In this document: positions 7,324 to 14,991 of the stretch, piece after piece | Numbering within the stretch: position 1 is the first letter of the stretch | Layout of the letters: each line of letters starts with the position of its first letter | Source: Thermoplasmatota archaeon | GTDB lineage: Archaea; Thermoplasmatota; E2; DHVEG-1 | Length of the DNA: 16,972 bases | Direction of reading: 5' to 3' | Assembly (NCBI GenBank): GCA_030605515.1 | Contig: JAUWIE010000065.1 | Location: 1 to 16,972, forward strand | Notes under the pieces: generated by a model | What the model was told of the DNA's origin: nothing | The model's input: only the letters and a program-made list of their open reading frames with translations | Databases searched by the model: none | Translations under genes and position numbers: made by a program

Positions 7324-7674
7324 CTATTTCTTTTTCTTTGATTTTTTTACTATTGATTTTGCTTTTTTCTTTTTAACCTTTAAATGTTCTTTTTCAACCT
7401 TAGCATCGATTTTTGCTTTTTCAGCCTCAACTGATGGTTGAACAATTACTGGTTTTTCTTCAGTGGTTAAACCAGAGCGATATTTATATGTAAAAATTAA
7501 TGCAATCAACACATAAATACTTAGAATAACAATGATAGGTGTGAGTATCTCAGATGGCTCAGGTAAAATAAGTCTAATTGCTAGAAACACAGAAAGAAAT
7601 CCTAAACCTGCCCAAGCATGATGCCTAAACGCTTGGTATCTCCTCTTATATTCAGATAAATCATTCTTATGCAT
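7324..7674 (-). CDS. Small two-helix membrane protein with Lys-rich C-terminal tail
   Basis: Not recognised. The 116-residue protein has a basic N-terminus (DLSEYKRRYQAFRHHAW), two hydrophobic helices (about residues 19-36 and 43-61) separated by a short Pro/Glu turn, and a charged tail ending in repeated lysines (KVKKKKAKSIVKKSKKKK). By the positive-inside rule both termini should be cytoplasmic, so the tail could bind nucleic acid, ribosomes or acidic lipid (inference). The frame is open to 7713, inside serS, but the ATG at 7674 lies seven bases after the serS stop with GTGAG just upstream and is the more likely start. It is the last gene of the S15-to-SerRS unit. Confidence 0.65.
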   Translation of the reverse strand: MHKNDLSEYKRRYQAFRHHAWAGLGFLSVFLAIRLILPEPSEILTPIIVILSIYVLIALIFTYKYRSGLTTEEKPVIVQPSVEAEKAKIDAKVEKEHLKVKKKKAKSIVKKSKKKK

Positions 7675-7681
7675 AATTTTC

Positions 7682-9187
7682 TCACATGAACTCAATACCA
7701 TCAGGTAATTCATTTAAATATTTTCTGAAACCCTTTGGCCAATTCTTTGGATCTATTCCTTTTTGAGCTAGAAATACAATAGTCCATCTTTCAAGTCCTA
7801 TACCTGAGCAGCCACTCCAAAGATTACTCTTCTGAGCTTTTATATTAAATGCTTTTATGTATTTATCACCAAGAATGCTTAGGTTCTGGAATTCAAGCCA
7901 TTCTGATTTCTTACGACTACCGCGATAAGGCATATATGCCTCGAAATCAATAGTGCCGCAATCCTTGCTTTCTTTCTCATCTGTTTTCCCTGCTTGTTGC
8001 ATGTACCATGGTGTAACCCATGCCATCCTCCAGTCAAGATCTAGCAGATTATTGAAAACATGTTTATATCGCTCAAGTAGTTTTTCTCTTAAATCAAGCA
8101 ATTGCTCTCTTGTACCGATATATATGGGTTCAATTCGATGGAACTCATCAACACGTTCAATTCCATGTCGACCACCGGATTCATATCTTGCTGAATTCGC
8201 AGTTTTATCATATATTAGTACTGGGAGGGATTTCTCAGAAATTGTTTTTCCTTTAAAAGACCAATAAATAACAGGACATTGAGCGTAACATATACCAGCT
8301 GATGGAATACTAAGATTTTTCATTAGTTCATCTAATGGGATTTCTTTTGTAATCTTTGTGAGATCAATGAACTTCTGCCATTTTTCAACATCTCTACTAG
8401 CAGGCTCTGCAATGTAATAGAACTCACCAGGCATACCTTCCATATGCCCTGTTTTCAACCAGATGTCAAATGGTACCATATGAGATTCAATTATCTCCTT
8501 GAAACCAAGAGGTTTTAATACTTCATTAATCGCTATTTCTTCCATTGCTCTGAAAATAGCGGTGATCTGAGGACGATAGAACCATTTACCCTTGGTAGGT
8601 CCTTGTTTCAACCATTCAAGTTTATTCATCTCCTCAGTAGGATCCTTTGACCATACAGGTTTTTTTTCTTTTGACTCCCAGATAAGCTTCCAGAATTCGC
8701 CTTTACCCTCGTAATATTGATTTTGTACTTTTTCTTGTACAAGAGTAATCATCCGATCAATGTAGTTCTTACGTAGAAACTCCTCAGATACATCCTGCAG
8801 AATAATTACTGCTTGTTTAGCTTTTGTTTCAACTTTTGCAAAAGGAATAGAAATTGGATCTAATGCTTTTTTTTCAAGTTCAAACTCTATTTTATAATCC
8901 TCTATTTTGATATCTCTTACACCAACATGATGTTTTTTACCAAGTTTCTTACTTAACATGTTTTTAATCTGAAGTAAAGCATTATGCGCCCGGTAATATC
9001 TCCCAGAGGTGATATGAATATAAAATTTATTTTTTTCAACTCTGAAATCATCAATACAAGCACTTTTTTCAGCATCATCCTTCTTTAGTACTTTCTCATT
9101 AATGTTAGTAACAAACTCTTTGATGTCATCTTTAAACTTTGATGCATCATCGCTTAATGAAAAATAACCCTTTAAATCAAATCTCAT
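7682..9187 (-). CDS. serS: Type-2 (methanogen-type) seryl-tRNA synthetase
   Basis: Charges tRNA-Ser (and tRNA-Sec where present) with serine. The 501 residues follow the rare archaeal type-2 enzyme rather than the common one. An idiosyncratic N-terminal tRNA-binding domain (about 1-165) replaces the long coiled-coil arm, followed by a class II core with motif 1 around LKPLGFKEIIESHMVPF, motif 2 as RYESGGRHGIERVDEFHRIE, and motif 3 as SGIGLERW. The active-site zinc ligands known from Methanosarcina barkeri are matched by C304 (GICYAQCPV), E353 (HRIE) and C460 (NLWSGCSG). The C-terminus GIDPKNWPKGFRKY also fits the family. It follows pcc1 with a 28-base gap. Type-2 SerRS is largely confined to methanogens and some related archaea, so it is a useful lineage clue. 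Confidence 0.95.
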   Translation of the reverse strand: MRFDLKGYFSLSDDASKFKDDIKEFVTNINEKVLKKDDAEKSACIDDFRVEKNKFYIHITSGRYYRAHNALLQIKNMLSKKLGKKHHVGVRDIKIEDYKIEFELEKKALDPISIPFAKVETKAKQAVIILQDVSEEFLRKNYIDRMITLVQEKVQNQYYEGKGEFWKLIWESKEKKPVWSKDPTEEMNKLEWLKQGPTKGKWFYRPQITAIFRAMEEIAINEVLKPLGFKEIIESHMVPFDIWLKTGHMEGMPGEFYYIAEPASRDVEKWQKFIDLTKITKEIPLDELMKNLSIPSAGICYAQCPVIYWSFKGKTISEKSLPVLIYDKTANSARYESGGRHGIERVDEFHRIEPIYIGTREQLLDLREKLLERYKHVFNNLLDLDWRMAWVTPWYMQQAGKTDEKESKDCGTIDFEAYMPYRGSRKKSEWLEFQNLSILGDKYIKAFNIKAQKSNLWSGCSGIGLERWTIVFLAQKGIDPKNWPKGFRKYLNELPDGIEFM

Positions 9188-9215
9188 AATAGAACCTGCT
9201 ATAAACTATAGATTA

Positions 9216-9443
9216 TTAATTTTTATTATCACATACTTTATCAGCTACTGAAACACATGCTAGATAATCATCAAGTGTGTGCAAGAGAGAAGAAACCGAA
9301 GAACTCTCAATATTAGCTTCTAATCTTTTTCCATCAATTTGTGATTTTACAAAATCAAAATTATCAACATCGATTGCTCCTAGAACTGTTTTTGCTTTTT
9401 GAAAATTTTCATATTCAATAATAATTTTACATGATGCTTTCAT
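9216..9443 (-). CDS. pcc1: KEOPS complex subunit Pcc1
   Basis: Pcc1 is the small dimerising subunit of KEOPS, which together with Kae1, Bud32 and Cgi121 adds the threonylcarbamoyl group to A37 of ANN-reading tRNAs (t6A). At 75 residues it is slightly short for the family. Visible features are the first beta strand CKIIIEYEN, the central RLEANIESSSVSSLLHTLDDYLACV (broken here as RLEANIESSSVSSLL and HTLDDYLACV), and an alpha helix with alternating hydrophobics. It starts one base after the recJ stop with GTGGT just upstream. Its place between the DHH protein and serS, downstream of S15, matches the S15-recJ-pcc1 order seen in many euryarchaea. Confidence 0.88.
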   Translation of the reverse strand: MKASCKIIIEYENFQKAKTVLGAIDVDNFDFVKSQIDGKRLEANIESSSVSSLLHTLDDYLACVSVADKVCDNKN

Positions 9444-9444
9444 A

Positions 9445-10788
9445 CTACCACTTCATCTGCTTAGAAATGCTTTTATCAACAATATCAAGAAATTCTTCTT
9501 TCTTATCAGAGTTTATCGTCGCCCCAGCAGCAATTTTATGACCACCTCCATGACCATTGAGTTTATCCGCTGCTTCTTTCATAGCCAAGCCTAGATCAAG
9601 ACCATTTTCAACAAGGTATTGATTACCCCTACATGAAACATGAATTTCATCATCTTTTAACACAAGGGAAATTAATGGTTTATCCCTATCAAAAATAAAA
9701 TTAGTAGCAATGCCTCCAATCACGCCACCAAGAGATGAATCCTTACAATAAAAAAACCGATAGCTTTTTTTCTCTTTAACACCATCTTTTTCAAGTAATA
9801 GTAATTCTTCAAGGATATTTTGTTTGTATTCTTTTTCAAGTTTTTTTGCTTCCTCAAAGGATTTTTTATCACCTAGACAGATCATAAGTCCAAGGCCTCT
9901 GTTTCCTCCTTTTCCACATGCGTCAAGTAAATCAGCGAAACGCTCCAGTTCACATTGTAACATATCTGACCAATATCTCTTCCTAATAACCGTGTCAAGT
10001 ATGTTTTTTTGACAGCCTTTTCTTATTAGTTTTAAAAGTAGAAAAGAGTTAAGTTGCTTTTTTTTCTTTTTGTCAATATCATTTGTTTTTGTTTTTTTAT
10101 CAATATGCAATTTTTCTAAAAGATTAGATATTTCGTTTTTATTTCCAGATAAACCAGAAAAATATGGATCAATAGAGTAATACAGGTCATCAAAAAGAAA
10201 ACCATCACCAAGTTTCATCCCCGTATTTTCTTTTAGGAATCCTTTTTCAAGTGCTTCATCAAGAATTATTTTGTTATAGCCTCTAATACCACCAATGTAT
10301 TGTTTATCACCAGTGGCGCCTGCAAGTGCAAGTGGTACAAGATCAACATTTTTTGGATCAATAGTTTTTGCCAGGGAATAACAAAGCGAGGCTCCACATG
10401 CCTCATAATTACCATTAATTCCGCATAAATTCGCATTTATTTGAACAATATTTTTCTTTACTTTGGTTTTTAGATACTGATGATGATCAATTATGATTGC
10501 TTTGCTATCAAATGATTCAATGGTTTCAATTTGGCCACTACCCATATCAGAAAAAATAATTAGTTCGTTATCTTCTTTTTTTACACGTTCCAAACCAGTT
10601 GTAAATGGGTTTCTCATAAGACTTACATGAAAATCAAATCCTGCTCTATAAAGCATAATACTAAGGATACTAGCAGAGGTAATACCATCAGCATCATAAT
10701 GAGAAATTATTCTAATTCTGGTTGATTTTGGAATCGATAATATCAAGCTTGCTGCTTTTTCACATATCTTAGAAATATCGTCTGTCAT
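9445..10788 (-). CDS. RecJ-like DHH-family single-strand exonuclease/phosphoesterase
   Basis: Archaeal RecJ homologues include GAN, the nuclease bound to the GINS/CMG helicase, and related 3' exonucleases. This 447-residue protein has the DHH catalytic motifs: ISHYDADG (about residue 28-35), FSDMGSGQ (about 79), IIIDHH (about 99-104) and GATGDKQ. A DHHA1 domain with GHGGGHKIAAG sits near the C-terminus (about 412-422). All metal-binding Asp/His residues appear intact. An OB-fold like that of bacterial RecJ is not obvious. ATG 10788 is preferred over the two TTG codons just upstream (10797, 10794). The 49-base gap from S15 contains a short T-run. Whether it acts at the replication fork or in RNA processing cannot be told from sequence alone. 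Confidence 0.88.
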   Translation of the reverse strand: MTDDISKICEKAASLILSIPKSTRIRIISHYDADGITSASILSIMLYRAGFDFHVSLMRNPFTTGLERVKKEDNELIIFSDMGSGQIETIESFDSKAIIIDHHQYLKTKVKKNIVQINANLCGINGNYEACGASLCYSLAKTIDPKNVDLVPLALAGATGDKQYIGGIRGYNKIILDEALEKGFLKENTGMKLGDGFLFDDLYYSIDPYFSGLSGNKNEISNLLEKLHIDKKTKTNDIDKKKKKQLNSFLLLKLIRKGCQKNILDTVIRKRYWSDMLQCELERFADLLDACGKGGNRGLGLMICLGDKKSFEEAKKLEKEYKQNILEELLLLEKDGVKEKKSYRFFYCKDSSLGGVIGGIATNFIFDRDKPLISLVLKDDEIHVSCRGNQYLVENGLDLGLAMKEAADKLNGHGGGHKIAAGATINSDKKEEFLDIVDKSISKQMKW

Positions 10789-10837
10789 ATCCAACAATGA
10801 AAATATAATATGTTATCCATCTAAAAAAGATAGAGGT

Positions 10838-11293
10838 TTATTCAAACATAAGCTTTGCTTTTTCAGGGCTATATCTCCAGTCTTCAGGAAGTCTACCTTT
10901 TGAATGATAATATTTAGTGAGACGTCTGATTTTTGACTCTGTAAGATGTAGGTTTCTCTTGTTTTTTAAATCTTTTTTATGAATATCTAAATGTTTTTTA
11001 AGCTGCAGAGCTGTACGAATAAGGTTTCTTATATCCTCCGGGATCTCAGTTTTTATGTTGTTGCTCTCAAGAATCGTTGACATTTTTTTACCAGTTGCGA
11101 TCTTAATGTCAGGAACAGCATATTGATCCCTAAGAACAAAACCTATCTCGCTAGTGGATTTCCCATTTTTTGCAATCTCAAGTGCTCTTGACTCGATCTC
11201 ACGAGGATTAAGCGCACTCCACTCTGGATGTTTTTTCCTCATAGGATGTGTAGATCCTGATTTTCCTTTCCGTCTCGCATGCATTCGTGCCAT
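10838..11293 (-). CDS. rps15: 30S ribosomal protein S15 (archaeal/eukaryotic uS15 type)
   Basis: Small-subunit protein that binds helices 20-22 of 16S rRNA in the platform. The 151 residues have the archaeal form: an N-terminal extension MARMHARRKGKSGS, an S13/S15 N-terminal segment (YAVPDIKIATGKKM), and a C-terminal helical S15 core with HLDIHKKDLKNKRNL and LTESKIRRLTKYY, ending WRYSPEKAKLMFE. The ATG at 11293 is chosen over the TTG at 11308 because the MARMHARRKG start is highly conserved and a GGAGT ribosome binding site sits eight bases upstream. It is the first gene of the unit with recJ, pcc1, serS and the Lys-tailed membrane protein. Confidence 0.96.
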   Translation of the reverse strand: MARMHARRKGKSGSTHPMRKKHPEWSALNPREIESRALEIAKNGKSTSEIGFVLRDQYAVPDIKIATGKKMSTILESNNIKTEIPEDIRNLIRTALQLKKHLDIHKKDLKNKRNLHLTESKIRRLTKYYHSKGRLPEDWRYSPEKAKLMFE

Positions 11294-11301
11294 TATTTTA
11301 T

Positions 11302-11306
11302 ACTCC
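11302..11306 (-). promoter_or_regulatory. Ribosome binding site deciding the S15 start
   Basis: GGAGT on the minus strand, eight bases before the ATG at 11293. It overlaps the alternative TTG start at 11308, which it argues against. Confidence 0.6.
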
Positions 11307-11352
11307 AAGTATATTATCTCTTGTTGAAGTAAGAGTTCTGAATAAGGTTATG

Positions 11353-11362
11353 ATATTTAAAT
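11353..11362 (-). promoter_or_regulatory. TATA box for the S15 operon
   Basis: The minus strand reads ATTTAAATAT preceded by GG. A start site about 25 bases downstream (near 11333) would leave a leader of about 40 bases containing the GGAGT ribosome binding site. This is longer than for the other promoters here. Confidence 0.5.
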
Positions 11363-11506
11363 CCTACTCACGGATAAGCTTTTAATTTTTTAGATGAGGA
11401 GAAATATTTTTACTGATAATCGATTGGGAATTCTTTAATCCTAAAGAGTATTGCATTATAATTCATCATAGTCTTTACTTCCCACGCTACAACTTCATAT
11501 TATTGA

Positions 11507-11935
11507 TCAATACAAAATACACAATATTCCAAATACATATCCACTCTTGGTTTTAGATACAGAATTAAATCCAGTTGCACTAAATGTTGCTTTTACTGTT
11601 ATTGAACCAAAACCAAATATATATGGATTATACACTGACCAGGAATCACCAGGTTTCATCATTCCCGAATTGTCGTGACGATGATCACCAACAAGATCAA
11701 ATACAAAAGGACCACTAGTTACATTAACAATTACTATAGGATGATAAGCATATTCGCTATAAGTATCAACATTTGTCCATATTACTCTATAACCTATACC
11801 TGGAGAAATAATATCAACTTCTAACCTAGTATCTTGATATGGTTTTTTGATACTTTCGTCTACAGAATTAATTGAAGGAACAATCATTAACATTCCAATA
11901 GCAAGAATAATACCAAATAATACCAACCTTTTCAA
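11507..11935 (-). CDS. Small secreted beta-sandwich protein, unknown function
   Basis: Not assigned to a named family. The 142 residues begin with a signal peptide (MKRLVLFGIILAIGMLMIVPS). The rest is predicted beta-rich, with a GIGYRVIWTNVDT strand, MKPGDSWSV, and a C-terminal FGFGSITVKATFSATG segment followed by SKTKSGYVFGILCIL. This layout (a WTNVGT-like strand, a PG-S turn, FGFG-x-ITV, then SKTxxGxVxG) resembles small exported domains I recall in many uncultured Thermoplasmatota proteins; this is memory, not a search. The start is TTG, with GGGGTTG about eight bases upstream and no in-frame ATG. It is divergent from the cohesin-dockerin array, so shared regulation is possible. It has no dockerin. 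Confidence 0.7.
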   Translation of the reverse strand: MKRLVLFGIILAIGMLMIVPSINSVDESIKKPYQDTRLEVDIISPGIGYRVIWTNVDTYSEYAYHPIVIVNVTSGPFVFDLVGDHRHDNSGMMKPGDSWSVYNPYIFGFGSITVKATFSATGFNSVSKTKSGYVFGILCILY

Positions 11936-11969
11936 ATATACAACCCCAATTATTTTATCAGGTATCTGT

Positions 11970-11978
11970 TATTTAAAT
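11970..11978 (-). promoter_or_regulatory. TATA box for the small secreted protein
   Basis: The minus strand reads ATAAATTTAAATAAC around this site. Its centre is about 39 bases before the TTG start at 11935, predicting a short leader of about 15 bases. Confidence 0.45.
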
Positions 11979-12034
11979 TTATAGATGGTTTTTGTAACAA
12001 AAAAACAAATGTAATGGATTGTTTTGTCAAATAC

Positions 12035-12044
12035 ATTTAAATAA
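12035..12044 (+). promoter_or_regulatory. TATA box for the cohesin-dockerin array
   Basis: ATTTAAATAA, preceded by CAAATAC, is the only good TATA element directly before the five-gene array. The predicted start site is near 12065, leaving a leader of about 28 bases. The divergent promoter lies about 60 bases away and has nearly the same TTTAAATAA core. Confidence 0.5.
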
Positions 12045-12092
12045 TAATACGAATATGAGTAAACTGTAAAGATATGATGGGGGTATTTGGAA

Positions 12093-13346
12093 TTGGGTAA
12101 AGAAATCTTACCAAAAGTTGGAGTTATGATTATTGTACTGATTGTTTTTATAGGGTTGAGTGTAGTCCCAGGTTATTCTTCAAGTGTTTCGCCAATAAAG
12201 CAGGAAATTGGAAAAGATATTTTATTTTCAGGGGATTGCTGGATGGGTGTAGAAGATAAAGTTGGCTATCCGGGAGATACAGTAGTCGTTAATGTTACTG
12301 GTGAATGGACACAAACAATATCAGGATTCAACATTGGCATGCATTATGATCCCAATTCTATAGAGATCGACATATCAGATCCTACTGCAATGAAGCAAGG
12401 GACAATTGCTGAAGGAGCTTTTATCTTTCAGCCAATAATACACTCATCAGGTGTATTCTCAATTGGAGCAGCTTGGTTCCCTGGATCATATCCGCCTGCT
12501 GGAACAGGTATTTTATTCAAACTATTTATTGAGATATTCGAGGATGCGCCGGCAGGTGATTACATTTTAGATTTGGAATGTTTTGGTGGTGCCCCACCAG
12601 TACCTTGTGGATATACCGATGAATATGGTAATGGCATTTTAGACGCATTATATGATGGCACTTTATCTATATTAGAGGACACTGATTGTTCTATGTGGAT
12701 AGATAATATGACTGTTGAACCAGGTGAAACTTATACAATTCCAATATATGGTTCATGGTCATCTACCATTTCAATGTATAGTATAGGTATACAATACGAT
12801 CCGTCAAAAATAGCAATCGATATTTCAAATACATGGGCGATGATTCCTGGAACTGTAACTAATAAACCTAGTATTTTCATACCAATAATACCTATTCCTG
12901 GTTTACTCTCAATAGGAGCTGCATGGTTCCCAGGAAATTACCCCTCAGCACAAACTGAGTGTCATATTATTAACCTGTTCATTACTGTAAATGCTACTGT
13001 TACTAATGGTAATACCATCTTGGATCTGGGTGTTTTTGGCGGAGAACCACCTGTTGAATGTGCATTCTCAGATGTGAATAGTAATGTCTATTATTGTTCT
13101 GAGTTATTTGATGGAATTTTAACTACTATAGGCTCTGATTGTGGAGATCTAAATGATGATGGAATTATTAACATCGCTGATCTCACATATCTAATATCAT
13201 ACTTGTATCAAGCAGGACCCACACCATCCCCACTTTGTATTGGTGATATTAACAGGGATGGGATTGTCAACATATCAGATTTAACATATCTAATTACTTA
13301 CTTGTATAGTGGAGGTCCTGCACCAGTTTCTAGTTGTTGTGGGTAA
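12093..13346 (+). CDS. Secreted protein: two cohesin-like domains and a 12-residue-loop dockerin
   Basis: First gene of the array, 417 residues. A signal peptide (about 1-30, core VGVMIIVLIVFIGLSVV then PGYSS) is followed by cohesin-like domain 1 (about 49-194), domain 2 (about 197-345) and a dockerin (about 350-417). Each cohesin-like domain opens with DCxM, then PGDT/PGET, a GSW/GEW strand, the SIGIQYDPSKI type of strand and loop, and SIGAAWFPGxYP, and closes with DGxL. The dockerin loops DLNDDGIINIAD and DINRDGIVNISD have canonical calcium positions, each followed by LTYLIxYLY, and the protein ends in Cys-Cys-Gly. TTG 12093 is preferred over TTG 12087: it aligns exactly with the paralogues' starts and leaves seven bases after a GGGGGTA element. 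The cohesin assignment is by fold pattern, not search. A structural role is inferred. Confidence 0.8.
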   Translation: MGKEILPKVGVMIIVLIVFIGLSVVPGYSSSVSPIKQEIGKDILFSGDCWMGVEDKVGYPGDTVVVNVTGEWTQTISGFNIGMHYDPNSIEIDISDPTAMKQGTIAEGAFIFQPIIHSSGVFSIGAAWFPGSYPPAGTGILFKLFIEIFEDAPAGDYILDLECFGGAPPVPCGYTDEYGNGILDALYDGTLSILEDTDCSMWIDNMTVEPGETYTIPIYGSWSSTISMYSIGIQYDPSKIAIDISNTWAMIPGTVTNKPSIFIPIIPIPGLLSIGAAWFPGNYPSAQTECHIINLFITVNATVTNGNTILDLGVFGGEPPVECAFSDVNSNVYYCSELFDGILTTIGSDCGDLNDDGIINIADLTYLISYLYQAGPTPSPLCIGDINRDGIVNISDLTYLITYLYSGGPAPVSSCCG

Positions 13347-13348
13347 AA

Positions 13349-13355
13349 GAGGTGA
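13349..13355 (+). promoter_or_regulatory. Strong ribosome binding site of array gene 2
   Basis: GAGGTGA, five bases before ATG 13361 and just after the previous stop. It shows that the upstream in-frame TTG at 13334 is not the start. The same site recurs before genes 3 and 4. Confidence 0.8.
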
Positions 13356-13360
13356 AATCA

Positions 13361-14173
13361 ATGTATAAAAATAGTTTAAAGAAAATAGGGTTAACATTTC
13401 TTGTATTTATTTTATTTATAGGGTTGAGTGTAATTCCAGGTTATTCCTCAAGTGTTTCATCGTTTAAAAGAACTGAAGCAAAACAAAATATTGAAGGAGA
13501 CTTATCAAATACACAGCTTCCCTGGATGGGCGTAGAGGATGCCTCAGGTTATCCTGGTGAGACTGTTATCATTAATATTACGGGAGAATGGTTTCAGACA
13601 ATCAGCGGATTCAGCATAGGGCTTCACTACCCAGATGGGGTAATAGAGAGCATAACCGTCACAAACACCGGCTGCATCTCGGAAGATGCATTCGTGTTCC
13701 AATATGTTGAGCCAAGCCCAGGCGTGCTATCAATAGGAGCCGCATGGATGCCTGGAAGTTATAAACCTGCTGGATCAGGTATTCTTGCAAAGATAATTGT
13801 TGATGTTGATGAAGAGGCAGCACCAGGTAATTATGTTTTTGATCTTGGTGTTTTTGGAGGAGATCCACCAGTAGAATGTGCATTTTCTGATGAATTTTCT
13901 GTTAGAATATTTGTTGATTATTTCACAGATGGCACATTAACAGTCCTATGTTTCCAGTGTGGTGATATTGATGGAAGTGGCAGTGGTCCAGATATAGCCG
14001 ATCTTGTCTACTTGGTTGAATATATGTTCCTAGATGGAGATCCACCCATCCCAGATCCATGTATAGCAGATATAAATGGAGATGGTAATGGACCTGATAT
14101 AGCCGATCTTGTATATCTTGTTGATTATATGTTTACAGGAGGTCCATCTATAGTAGATGATTGTTGTGGGTAA
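13361..14173 (+). CDS. Secreted protein: one cohesin-like domain and a 13-residue-loop dockerin
   Basis: Second gene of the array, 270 residues. The signal peptide (MYKNSLKKIG, then a hydrophobic core and PGYSS) is followed by one cohesin-like domain (about 53-195) with GYPGETVIINITGEW, GFSIGLHYPDG, SIGAAWMPGSYKPAGSGIL, FGGDPPVECAFSDE and DGTLTV. The dockerin (about 199-270) is of the second subclass. Its loops, DIDGSGSGPDIAD and DINGDGNGPDIAD, have one extra residue and are followed by LVYLVEYMF or LVYLVDYMF. The first loop has Ser at the third ligand position. Cysteines precede each loop and a Cys-Cys-Gly ends the protein. It is 14 bases downstream of gene 1. Bases 13621-13740 are about 51% G+C, far above the surroundings. 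No enzyme domain or membrane anchor besides the signal peptide is present. Confidence 0.8.
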   Translation: MYKNSLKKIGLTFLVFILFIGLSVIPGYSSSVSSFKRTEAKQNIEGDLSNTQLPWMGVEDASGYPGETVIINITGEWFQTISGFSIGLHYPDGVIESITVTNTGCISEDAFVFQYVEPSPGVLSIGAAWMPGSYKPAGSGILAKIIVDVDEEAAPGNYVFDLGVFGGDPPVECAFSDEFSVRIFVDYFTDGTLTVLCFQCGDIDGSGSGPDIADLVYLVEYMFLDGDPPIPDPCIADINGDGNGPDIADLVYLVDYMFTGGPSIVDDCCG

Positions 14174-14206
14174 AAGAGGTGAATATGATGTATAAAAATA
14201 GTTTTA
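14075..14206 (+). repeat. 132-bp perfect direct repeat across a gene junction, copy 1
   Basis: Contains the second dockerin loop and tail of array gene 2, its stop, the intergenic bases, the GAGGTGA ribosome binding site and the first codons of gene 3. It is identical to 14893-15024 at a distance of 818 bp, the signature of tandem gene duplication by unequal recombination. Confidence 0.95.
14176..14182 (+). promoter_or_regulatory. Ribosome binding site of array gene 3
   Basis: GAGGTGA, two bases before ATG 14185 and five before ATG 14188. Spacing as in gene 2 favours ATG 14188. Confidence 0.75.
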
Positions 14207-14991
14207 AGAAAACAGGATTAACATTTCTTGTATTTATTTTATTTATAGGGTTGAGTGTAATTCCAGGTTATTCCTCAAGTGTTTCTTCAATAAATAAAGC
14301 TGAGATAGAACAGGAAATTGAAAGAGATGTATCATTTTCATGGAATCGCTGGATGGAAATAGAGGATATAACTGGTTATCCAGGAGAGCCACTTATTATA
14401 CCTATTTATGGTGGTTGGGTAGATCCAATTTATAGTTTTGAAATCGGTCTTTACTATCCCGATGATATAATTGAAACAATCGATGTTCAACAAGCGGGAA
14501 TTTCTCAAGATGCTATCGTATTTAATTATGTCACATATGATTTACCAATGTCGTGTTTTCTCGGAATTTATGCGCTAATACTACCACCTATTCCACCAGG
14601 AACAGGAATTTTAGTTGAACTAGTCATAAAGATTTCAGAAGATGCAATGACTGGTGATTATTTATTGATCCTTGGTCATTATGGTGGCCCACCTGAAGTA
14701 CATTGTCATTATAATAATATTCCTCTTGATATTAATGCTTTAATAGATGGCACTTTGACAGTTCTAGAACCTACTTGCGCTGATATGAATGGTGATGGAA
14801 ACGGACCTGACATAGCAGATCTTGTATATCTTGTTGATTACATGTTCCAAGGTGGTGATCCACCCATCCCTGATCCTTGTGTAGCAGATGTGAATGGAGA
14901 TGGTAATGGACCTGATATAGCCGATCTTGTATATCTTGTTGATTATATGTTTACAGGAGGTCCATCTATAGTAGATGATTGTTGTGGGTAA
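14188..14991 (+). CDS. Secreted protein: one divergent cohesin-like domain and a 13-residue-loop dockerin
   Basis: Third gene of the array, 267 residues. The signal peptide is nearly identical to that of gene 2. The cohesin-like domain (about 50-190) is the most divergent of the array. It keeps GYPGEPLIIPIYGGW, SFEIGLYYPDDIIE, PPGTGIL and the closing DGTLTVLE, but the central SIGAAWMPGSYKP signature is replaced by CFLGIYALILPPIPP, and GGPPEVHCHYN takes the place of GGDPPVECAFSD. This could change dockerin preference (inference). The dockerin (about 197-267) has two full 13-residue loops, DMNGDGNGPDIAD and DVNGDGNGPDIAD, with cysteines before each and Cys-Cys-Gly at the end. Its second half is identical in DNA to that of gene 2. 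The cohesin has changed while the dockerin was homogenised. Confidence 0.78.
   Translation: MYKNSFKKTGLTFLVFILFIGLSVIPGYSSSVSSINKAEIEQEIERDVSFSWNRWMEIEDITGYPGEPLIIPIYGGWVDPIYSFEIGLYYPDDIIETIDVQQAGISQDAIVFNYVTYDLPMSCFLGIYALILPPIPPGTGILVELVIKISEDAMTGDYLLILGHYGGPPEVHCHYNNIPLDINALIDGTLTVLEPTCADMNGDGNGPDIADLVYLVDYMFQGGDPPIPDPCVADVNGDGNGPDIADLVYLVDYMFTGGPSIVDDCCG

Noticed and set aside
11309..11506. A tRNA or small RNA gene in the gap upstream of S15
   Set aside because: No cloverleaf, T-loop consensus or stable stem was found by eye; only the S15 TATA box and AT-rich sequence are present.
13334..13360. TTG starts at 13334, 14161 and 14979 giving an N-terminal MLWVKEV extension
   Set aside because: They read through the GAGGTGA ribosome binding site and overlap the previous gene. 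The ATG just after the site gives a normal signal peptide.
13659..13883. Minus-strand frames over the cohesin array (also 16012-16212)
   Set aside because: They mirror the repetitive dockerin and cohesin coding sequence and have no recognisable protein or start signal.
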